From positions 1,736,001 to 1,800,000 of the forward strand of contig JBDXCG010000003.1 in the NCBI GenBank assembly GCA_039980455.1: DNA of 64,000 bases, written 5' to 3'. The translations under genes and the position numbers were made by a program. The notes below the pieces were generated by a model. The model was not told where the DNA came from. It saw only the letters and a list, made by a program, of their open reading frames with translations, and did not search any database. The DNA comes from CALINF01 sp039980455 (GTDB lineage Bacteria; Pseudomonadota; Gammaproteobacteria; Pseudomonadales; Halieaceae). Positions within the stretch are counted from its first letter, which is position 1. Each line of letters opens with the position of its first letter. Below are positions 46,296 to 53,049 of the stretch, in pieces.

Positions 46296-47642
46296 ATGTC
46301 GTTATTACACCTAGCCCGAGCCGCGGGTCTAATCGCTATAGCCTCAACCTCAATATTCAGCCATGCAGATGAAGCGCGGATGCATGCTATCGCAGAATCA
46401 GTCTCAGCAGATCGCATTGAAGCAAGCATTACCACGCTGGCAGGGTTCGGCACTCGACACACACTGTCGGAAACACGCTCGGATACACGCGGTATCGGCG
46501 CGGCGCGGCGCTGGATCGAGGCCGAATTCCGCTCGATCTCGAAGGATTGCGACGGCTGCCTGGAAGTTTTTACCGTCAGTGGAGTGGTCTCAGGTACAAA
46601 GCGTATTCCCGACCCGGTAGAAGTGGTGAACGTAGTTGCGATTTTACGAGGCGTCCAAGAGCCTAATCGCTTTACGATGATGAGTGGAGACATCGACTCC
46701 CGCGTGAATGATCCGATGGACTTTGAATCTGATTCTCCCGGCGCAAATGACAACGCGTCAGGCATGGCAGGCGTTATAGAGGCGGCTCGCGTACTGAGCC
46801 AGCACCGTTTTAACGGATCTATCGCGTTTGTGGGTTTGTCTGGAGAAGAGCAAGGTTTGAACGGCGGCGCTATCTTGGCGAAACACATAGTAGACAATGG
46901 CTGGAATCTGGATGCTGTGATCAACAATGACATGATCGGTAATATTACTGGCGTGAATGGCGTCACCAACAACACTACCGCACGCGTTTTCTCCGAGGGT
47001 ACGCGCTATGTGGAGACAGATACAGAAGCAAGACAAAGACGGTTTCAGGGTGGCGAAGTAGATTCCTCTTCACGAAATATTGCTCGCTATATCGACAGAA
47101 TGGCCGACATGTATATCCCCAACCTGGATGTAATGATGGTTTATCGTTTAGACAGATTTGGCCGTGGCGGACATCACCGCCCATTTAACGAGCAGGGATT
47201 TCCCGCCGTGCGGATTATGGAAACTAACGAAAACTACACCCAGCAACACCAAGATATTCGAGTGGAAGATGGCATCAGCTATGGCGATACACTTGAGCAT
47301 GTGGATTTTGCCTACGCGGCGAAGCTTACTGCACTCAATGCTGTGACATTAGCCTCGATGGCCGCGGCTCCTGCTCCTCCTACCGATGTTTCAATTAGCG
47401 GTCAGGTAACACCAGACACAACGTTAAGCTGGGGGAAAGTAGAGGGCGCTGTTGGTTACCGGCTGCATTGGCGGCTGACTACCTCTCCTACCTGGGACTA
47501 CTATCGAACGGTGGGCGATGTGGACAGCTTTACTTTGAAAAATATCGTGATTGATAATTACTTTTTCGGCGTTTCGAGTATTGGTGCAGACAACAGTGAA
47601 AGCCCTGTCGTATTTCCCGGGGCAGCTGGATCCTTCGATTAG
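46296..47642 (+). CDS. Exported M28-family metallopeptidase
   Basis: A 448-residue protein with a signal peptide (about 1-24). The metal site appears as GANDNASGMAGVIEAARV and VGLSGEEQGLNGG, the conserved Asp and Glu motifs of M28 aminopeptidases, with HHRPFNEQGFPAVRIMET later supplying a histidine ligand. The upstream histidine that normally opens the site reads SGDIDSR rather than GHxD, so the His is replaced by Ser-Gly; this may affect zinc binding. A fibronectin-III-like region (about 360-445) ends the protein. GATACAAGGAG precedes ATG 46296. Confidence 0.85.
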   Translation: MSLLHLARAAGLIAIASTSIFSHADEARMHAIAESVSADRIEASITTLAGFGTRHTLSETRSDTRGIGAARRWIEAEFRSISKDCDGCLEVFTVSGVVSGTKRIPDPVEVVNVVAILRGVQEPNRFTMMSGDIDSRVNDPMDFESDSPGANDNASGMAGVIEAARVLSQHRFNGSIAFVGLSGEEQGLNGGAILAKHIVDNGWNLDAVINNDMIGNITGVNGVTNNTTARVFSEGTRYVETDTEARQRRFQGGEVDSSSRNIARYIDRMADMYIPNLDVMMVYRLDRFGRGGHHRPFNEQGFPAVRIMETNENYTQQHQDIRVEDGISYGDTLEHVDFAYAAKLTALNAVTLASMAAAPAPPTDVSISGQVTPDTTLSWGKVEGAVGYRLHWRLTTSPTWDYYRTVGDVDSFTLKNIVIDNYFFGVSSIGADNSESPVVFPGAAGSFD

Positions 47643-47708
47643 CGACCTAAAACGAGAGCAGCCACCTCAGACACGGCCCAATTTGATCAGTGAGAACTTA
47701 ACACTTAC

Positions 47709-48911
47709 TCACTGGGAACGAATGTTTGGCAGAAACTTGCGCTGGATCATACACCGCCATAGCCACTCGATTGGCCCCTGGCGGAAATACACTAGCCATA
47801 CGGCTGCGAGAATTGCTTGGAAGACGAAAATAACCAGAGCAATCAGCCAGAGTTGAGCCAGGCCATACTGGCCATAGAACCCAAGTCCAACGCCATAGAA
47901 AAGCGCAATGCCTATGGCAGTTTGTGACAGGTAGCTGGTAAAAGCCATTCTGCCAATCTGCGTAAACGGCCACAGAAGGCTTTCCCCAATGGGCAGTCGA
48001 AAGACCTGCGCCAGCAGTGACATATAGGCAAGCGCAACGAAAATCTGCGCCAGCACTATCATTGCCTTAAGCCAAAGATCATTCGCCGAGTAAGCCCAGT
48101 AAAAGAGATTCCCTCCTCGGCTCACCGACCAATACGTGCAGCAAACACCGATCGCTATGAATACGATCAGATTTCGACGGCTGTAGATGGCTTGGGTGAA
48201 GTAATTGGTTCGCGCCATCCAAAAGCCAAGAAGAAACAGACCCAGTACGCGCGAGATCCGCCCATTGGGCAGAAAATCCATCCAGCGCCAGTAGAGATTG
48301 TGCAGATTTAGATAGAAAACCTCACGCAGACTTCCGTGGCCAAGGATTTGATTAAAATCAGCAGATGATATGTCTGGATAGACTTTTATCGCAGCCTTCG
48401 GCTGTGGCGCCGCCACCTCGGACACAAGCATGTGCAAGGTGTGAGTCACTAAGAACGTGGACAGTAGAACAATCGCCAAAAGCAGAATTTGGCGATCCGA
48501 TAAATTCCGTAGCATTATTAACGCAAAGGCCAGCAGCGCATAAAGCGTCAGGATATCGCCTGACCAAATTAGCGCGTGCACACAGCCAATCAACAGAAGA
48601 AACACAATTCGTCGGCGGTAAACAGGAATAAAAGTGTCTAAACGATCGCGATTCTTAACGTACTGTATTCCAAAACCCGCGCCAAAAAGAATCGAGAAAA
48701 TAGAATAGAAGCGGCCATCGACCAATGTGGCGTTAAGCAGCCTGAATAATTCGTCCAACCCATAGAAGGAGAGTTCTGCTATTTCCGTGAGAGGCAAAAA
48801 TTTGTAGCCACTCCAACTCTGAATGTTCGCCAACAATATCCCAACAACGGCAAAGCCCCGGATAGCATCTATCACCGCAATACGTCCGGGAGTAGCGGTT
48901 GTTGTCGTCAT
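47709..48911 (-). CDS. DUF418 domain polytopic membrane protein
   Basis: A 400-residue membrane protein with about ten hydrophobic segments. The N-terminal RIAVIDAIRGFAVVGILLAN and C-terminal GRMAFTSYLSQTAIGIALFY are the classical DUF418/YeiB hallmarks, and the fold is related to acyltransferase-3 proteins. The function is unknown, but heparan-acetyltransferase-like or cell-envelope roles have been suggested for relatives. No operon partner is visible. Confidence 0.9.
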   Translation of the reverse strand: MTTTTATPGRIAVIDAIRGFAVVGILLANIQSWSGYKFLPLTEIAELSFYGLDELFRLLNATLVDGRFYSIFSILFGAGFGIQYVKNRDRLDTFIPVYRRRIVFLLLIGCVHALIWSGDILTLYALLAFALIMLRNLSDRQILLLAIVLLSTFLVTHTLHMLVSEVAAPQPKAAIKVYPDISSADFNQILGHGSLREVFYLNLHNLYWRWMDFLPNGRISRVLGLFLLGFWMARTNYFTQAIYSRRNLIVFIAIGVCCTYWSVSRGGNLFYWAYSANDLWLKAMIVLAQIFVALAYMSLLAQVFRLPIGESLLWPFTQIGRMAFTSYLSQTAIGIALFYGVGLGFYGQYGLAQLWLIALVIFVFQAILAAVWLVYFRQGPIEWLWRCMIQRKFLPNIRSQ

Positions 48912-49090
48912 ATCGGGAAGACCAAAGGGAAAGTCATTTGTTGCCAGAACATCACTGAATTAGGGCGCGCAAAGATACGTGATTTCTGCCCAAAAGAATA
49001 CCTGTGTGCGACGGAAAGCGGCTCGGACAACCAATCGGCCGCAGCATGTTATGTCGATCTGGAACGGCCTATAGCGAATAAGCTCGAGGG

Positions 49091-50146
49091 CTAGCTTGGC
49101 AACTCACAGAAGAAGCTATCCTCAATGACCTTGCTGGAGGATGAATTGCGGTGGGTGCCCGCACACCAGGAAGGCATCACCATTGAATATAGTCCGCTGC
49201 CACCCGCCATCATAATCAACAACTGCTCTGGCCCTGTGAAAGCACAACGTTCGATTTCATCGGGGCGGCTGAAGCTACCGGCATATCGCTGCAAATCGGG
49301 CTGGCTCAAGACACAATGGCTGTAAATTTCCTGAGCAATATCTTCTCGGCTCAGGCCTGCTTTAGATAGCAGTGTCGCATGCTCAGGATTCAACACTATC
49401 ACCGCCGTGCCCGAAGTAAGAATAGCGTTGTTGGTAGCGGGATTGGCAACGCCAATCGCCAATAGTTCGAGTAGCGATTTGTGGGCCTCGGGATCATTAC
49501 CATCAGCTGCATACAACACAGAGTGAGGTGCCTCAGCGCCTACAAGCGTAACGACACTTTGTTCCGCGGCGAAGCCAAGACTCACGTGCAGCGGTGGAAA
49601 AGGACTGTTTTCCTCGTCCTCAGCCAAGCAATAGCTGAACTTACCCGGGTGACCCAGTAGCGCCATATCGGAACTACCTGGCTGGGCTTTACCTATATTG
49701 ATCATGCAGAGACGCAACGCTCGGCCTATCGAAGCATTCGCACGATGACCAGGACCCAGAGCACCGTAGCCACTGGCAATCGCACAGCTGTGACGGATTG
49801 GCCCGTTCACTAGAATGAGTGGGGCTGTACAGTGAGTGGTGGCTTGCATTTCGGTTAGGTCGAACACTGGGTCGATTACGGCCTTTGCCGCTGCCAGTAC
49901 GACTGGCATATAGTCTGGCAAACAACCTGCCATGACTGCTGCAACGGCTACTTTTTCTATGGTGGCTGAACCGTGACCCGGGCCCATGGTGCCAAGCATC
50001 ATGTCACCGACTTGGCCTGAGGCCAGGATCATGCGCTCAACTCGCTCAGCGGTGGGCACAATAACAGGTAGGCCATCGGTACAACCACTTGCGTGCATAG
50101 CCTCTACTGCAGCCATCTCATCCGCAGCGCGCAGCACATCAGTCAA
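49091..50146 (-). CDS. Cysteine-rich conserved protein of unknown function, partner in selenoprotein operon
   Basis: A 351-residue soluble protein. The N-terminus has GCTDGLPVIVPTAERVERM, then KVAVAAVMAGCLPDYMPVV, THCTAPLILVNGPIRHSC, GYGALGPGHRANASIGRALR and HPGKFSYCLAEDEENSPF. These look like strongly conserved blocks of a DGLPVxxPT-type family that I recall beside thioredoxin-like and UGSC genes, with no known function. Ten cysteines are present, several in conserved-looking blocks. Its ATG overlaps the end of the UGSC gene by 8 bases, so it is translationally coupled as the third gene of that operon. It could be a substrate, scaffold or catalytic partner of the selenoproteins; this is inference. 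Confidence 0.75.
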   Translation of the reverse strand: MTDVLRAADEMAAVEAMHASGCTDGLPVIVPTAERVERMILASGQVGDMMLGTMGPGHGSATIEKVAVAAVMAGCLPDYMPVVLAAAKAVIDPVFDLTEMQATTHCTAPLILVNGPIRHSCAIASGYGALGPGHRANASIGRALRLCMINIGKAQPGSSDMALLGHPGKFSYCLAEDEENSPFPPLHVSLGFAAEQSVVTLVGAEAPHSVLYAADGNDPEAHKSLLELLAIGVANPATNNAILTSGTAVIVLNPEHATLLSKAGLSREDIAQEIYSHCVLSQPDLQRYAGSFSRPDEIERCAFTGPEQLLIMMAGGSGLYSMVMPSWCAGTHRNSSSSKVIEDSFFCELPS

Positions 50147-50675
50147 CGCGCTGCTCCAGAGCGGCTATAACCGTAGGCGCCATATTCTGGGCAATCCTAA
50201 CTATTTCTTGCGTACCGGTGCCCGCTATCGGGTGAGGCAATCGCACTCGAGGTATTTCGGGCATGCCCAATGACTGCGCAACAAAATCGCCCTGCGGCCA
50301 GAATTCTTCGGTGACCAACGCCACCGCAGGAACGCCCAGCTTTGCCAAATTTATTCCGTCACGCACGGTGCCGGTAGTGCAGGAGCCTCAGTGACCGTAG
50401 GCAGCGATAACGGCTGCGCAGTCCCTCTTTGCCTCGTTGAGAAGCGCTGCAGGTGCTGGAATGGATGCATTGCCTTTGTTGTACATGAATGCCTCAATGC
50501 CCGGCTCCAGAGCTTGCATGGCCTCAGCCAGCGCCTCTAGAAAGTTCTCGGAATCGGGGAAACCATTGGCCAGAAAACCAACTGCAACTGATGGCTTATC
50601 GGACAAACTCGCTTTTAGGGTATAGGGCGTGTTGTCGATCCCCACATCCGCCTGTGGGTTATGGTACTCAATCAT
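50139..50675 (-). CDS. UGSC-family selenoprotein (in-frame TGA read as selenocysteine)
   Basis: A 178-residue product read through TGA at 50388-50390 (codon 96). The continuous frame gives AAVIAAYGH-U-GSCTTGTVRDG, followed by KLGVPAVALVTEEFWPQ. The U-G-S-C motif gives this family its name, and UGSC-containing proteins were reported in marine metagenome selenoproteome surveys (recalled, not looked up). Selenium at U96 with C99 is a redox-pair geometry of the UxxC kind. A hairpin with the loop 20 nt after UGA fits a SECIS. The ATG overlaps the stop of the thioredoxin-like gene (ATGA) and its own end overlaps the next gene by 8 bases, so upstream, self and downstream genes are one coupled operon. 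The molecular function of the family is unknown. Confidence 0.9.
50356..50374 (-). promoter_or_regulatory. Candidate bacterial SECIS element of the UGSC gene
   Basis: In the mRNA, CCG and CAC pair with GUG and CGG around one G/A mismatch, closing the 5-nt loop CGUGC. The loop begins 20 nt after UGA and has G second. Loop sequence and distance match the element in the preceding gene. Confidence 0.65.
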
Positions 50676-51841
50676 TGTGTATCCTCGTCATCGGACGGCA
50701 ATGGTGATTGGATATCCAGCGGGCGATAATAGTCCTTGCCGCTCTTAACGTAGTCGCCCATCAGGTTTCTGAATGTTTCTCCCGCCGACCCTTCCTCGCT
50801 GAGTGTTAAATTCTGGCGGATAAAATTGACGCTATCCGGGTTCAACGTGCGCGCCATATCCCAATAGTATTCTGCTTTATCACTCAGACCATGAGAACGG
50901 AACAGATTGCCAAGACGGAACGCTGCATCTGCTTTTAGCTGTTCGGCGCTGTGCTGGCGAATGTTACCAGTGACGGTCTCGGCGGACTGCACATAGGTGC
51001 TGCCGGAGCCTTTGGCCACCCAATCTTTGAGCGCAAGTGAATACACATCGGTGCCAAAAGAAATTTTGGTATCACCTTCGCCGAGCTCATGGAGCTTTGA
51101 GTATGTGCCTTCATCGATGCGGACAATTTTGCCCTCTTCATCTACCCACGCGGCGGAGGGAACGTTGACGAAATTGAAGGCACTACTGATGATGTGATCG
51201 GGGTCTACAACTTGAATAAAAGTCGCGTTTGCTGCGTCGAAAATGGGACCCGCTGCGGCTTCTCCACCCGTATCCTCAGCTGCGCACAAAATCACGAAGC
51301 CGGGGTCGTTTATTTCTTCATATATACGTTGCCACACGGGCACGTCCAGGAAGCAGCCTCACCATGAGGACCAGGTAACGATCAGCGCTTTCTTGCCCTT
51401 GAGATCCGCCATGCTAACGACCTGCCCTTCCCGGTCTGTCACCTTAAATTCAGGAGCCATCGCGTTGAGCATCATGCCATCGCGTTTGGCAGGTATTTCG
51501 GCAAAGCTCCATACCTTTTGATCGCTGTCGGCCACGTAGGACTGACCCAATAAATCCGCAAACGCTGTAAGGTCGAACCACTGCTCTCCCTTGTGTTCAA
51601 CGAGCAGGTTAGAACCAATAGGTACGCATAGATCCTCGTAGCAGGCCCCCTCGGGCTTTAACGTGAATCCATTGATATTGGGGAGGTCATCAGGCTGGAT
51701 TAGCAACCCTGCCTCTGCGATCGCGCGAGCCAGCGTGATCGCCCGCCCTTGATACAATACGGTGGTGCTTCCCTCGGGATGGATTGGCTTCTCCGTGAAT
51801 GGATGCCGCAACTCCGGGTAGGCCATCATTGCTTTTGCCAT
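50672..51841 (-). CDS. Thioredoxin-like selenoprotein with N-terminal extra domain (in-frame TGA)
   Basis: A 389-residue product read through TGA at 51359-51361 (codon 161). An N-terminal region (about 1-125) has NINGFTLKPEGACYEDLCVP. A redoxin domain follows with NAMAPEFKVTDREGQ, then ALIVTWSSW-U-GCFLDVPVWQ. A C-terminal helical part (about 320-360) looks like a TPR-like pair. Thioredoxin-fold relatives have WCxx at this place; here U161 is followed by G and C163. A bulged 7-bp hairpin with its loop 20 nt after the UGA fits a SECIS. If TGA were a stop, a 160-residue fragment would end one residue short of the active site. It overlaps the UGSC gene by ATGA. It presumably reduces or oxidises the UGSC protein or shares a substrate with it. 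Confidence 0.88.
51326..51345 (-). promoter_or_regulatory. Candidate bacterial SECIS element of the thioredoxin-like gene
   Basis: In the mRNA, ACG and UGCC pair with GGCA and CGU with a single bulged A on the 3' side, closing the 5-nt loop CGUGU. The loop begins 20 nt after UGA and has G in second position. The hairpin is compact and GC-rich. Confidence 0.75.
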
Positions 51842-51997
51842 GTGTATTGCTCTCCTGAACCGATCGCTAGCCTATCGCATTGTTCTCTCGCTAGGAAGTG
51901 CGCCATATAAGCGCACTGACGGCTGCGACTAAACCAGCTCACTCTGGATGGGTCACACAGCCAGCCCCTCGCAGCAACAGAGTCCAGAGATCACCCC

Positions 51998-52026
51998 TTG
52001 TAAATGATAATGATTATCATTAAGAT
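51998..52026 (+). promoter_or_regulatory. Fur box within a sigma-70 promoter
   Basis: AATGATAAT (52003-52011), G, ATTATCATT (52013-52021) is a perfect 9-1-9 palindrome. Aligned to the 19-base Fur consensus from 52006, it matches at 16 positions. A weak promoter brackets it: TTGTAA (51998-52003), 17 bases, TAAGAT (52021-52026). Fur with iron would therefore occlude polymerase. The site is 31 bases before ATG 52058 and 160 bases before the start of the leftward selenoprotein operon, so the rightward gene is the likely target. Confidence 0.85.
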
Positions 52027-52057
52027 TCGCGAAACTTAACCAAATTTGGGATTCTTG

Positions 52058-52525
52058 ATGCTAAAACTTAAGTTCCTCTGCATGCGTCACCGGCGATGGC
52101 TCCAAGAGAATCGCTCTGCCGCTCCTGCCAGATGGGAGCAAGCCTACAGTAGCGGCTTGGTATTCTTCGAGGCCAACAACTATCTGTTGGCCGTACGTCA
52201 TGCGGGAACTGCATTTGAGATATCAGAGTTATTACTTGGCGAGCACTCCACCTTAACGCAGAGAGACATCAACCGCTTTACAGATTCAGCCACTCTCCTT
52301 GTCCATATTATGTACAGACTCAATGAAACCCGGCTGGCAAACGAAGTGAGGGCTGACGCTATTGATCGATTGGAATCCCTGGGCAGCTGCGGCGGACACT
52401 GCCAAACGGCTTTACAGCGCTGCCGCCGCTCACTATTGAGCGGCGTCTATGCTCCAAAACTCAATACACTTATGACAACAGACCCACTACAGGCTGCGAC
52501 AAAGTGGCCTATACAGATTCACTAA
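52058..52525 (+). CDS. Fur-controlled protein of unknown function
   Basis: A 155-residue, mainly alpha-helical, soluble protein with a basic N-terminus and segments AYSSGLVFFEANNYLLAVRHAG and GSCGGHCQTALQRC. ATG 52058 is preferred to TTG 52046. The helices could form a TPR-like hairpin and the GSCGGHC cluster a metal site, but I recognise no family. The Fur box directly upstream places it in the iron-starvation response. A small gene overlaps or follows its end, suggesting a two-gene operon. Confidence 0.65.
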   Translation: MLKLKFLCMRHRRWLQENRSAAPARWEQAYSSGLVFFEANNYLLAVRHAGTAFEISELLLGEHSTLTQRDINRFTDSATLLVHIMYRLNETRLANEVRADAIDRLESLGSCGGHCQTALQRCRRSLLSGVYAPKLNTLMTTDPLQAATKWPIQIH

Positions 52526-52545
52526 AGTACAAAGGGGAAAACACT

Positions 52546-52704
52546 TTGGACTCAGACGATCGCGTGCAACTAGAAATCTCCCAGCAAGTACTACATCGGT
52601 TGTTTCGAGAGCGCAAACTAGTCGCCAGCGAGGTAAAAGCACTCAATGGCAATAGCCGCAAAGCAGCATGGCAAGCATTGAAGTGCAGCTTGTGTGCAGA
52701 TTAG
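52546..52704 (+). CDS. Small basic protein, second gene of Fur-controlled operon
   Basis: A 52-residue protein if started at TTG 52546, which has AAGGGG 9 bases upstream. A GTG at 52504 is an alternative, overlapping the preceding stop. The sequence holds VLHRLFRERKLVASEVKALNG and a terminal CSLCAD. Small proteins with the pattern of a helical LVASEVKxLN element and a C-terminal Trp occur beside iron-response genes in gammaproteobacteria; that is from memory and not firm. It is probably co-transcribed with 52058. Confidence 0.5.
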   Translation: MDSDDRVQLEISQQVLHRLFRERKLVASEVKALNGNSRKAAWQALKCSLCAD

Positions 52705-53049
52705 GCTATTTTGTGTAGAGGTGAGCTTTTTCGAAACATGATACGTCGAGATCATGATATCCATTTCTGCGCTGTAGTTTGCATCCTAAACTGCGAGAAA
52801 CCTTGGCAGCCCATTTCTACAGTTGAACTACCTTGCTCAATATCACTTCACATCCTAATGAAACCAAAACGGCAGGCGCAACAACCACGTAGAGCGCAGC
52901 GTCATTGGCCTAATACGCCAAGCCTCTACGGAATCTGTGCCCTCAGAAAGAGTGAAAGCACCCAGTTAGGGTTCCCTGACGATGAGAGATTATCCTTACC
53001 CCCACCTACTGCGGACTTTACGACTGTAGACTAGAATACCAGAGGCATC
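52705..53049. other. Intergenic region (345 bases)
   Basis: The gap precedes the TIR-TPR gene. The 107-codon frame from 52711 begins with TTG, has no ribosome site and no family resemblance, so I do not call it. No hairpin with U-tract is seen after the small basic gene. An AGAGG at the right end is the ribosome site for GTG 53050. Confidence 0.5.

Noticed and set aside
46199..46975. 258-codon leftward frame antisense to the M28 peptidase gene
   Set aside because: Its sequence is Ser/Pro/Arg-rich without a family pattern, and the rightward frame is a clear peptidase.
50672..51841. Reading the thioredoxin-like locus as two separate genes
   Set aside because: The 3' frame lacks its own ribosome site and begins inside the redoxin fold, and the join restores the active-site motif.
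52711..53034. 107-codon frame in the gap before the TIR-TPR gene
   Set aside because: TTG start without a ribosome site, skewed composition and no recognisable motif.
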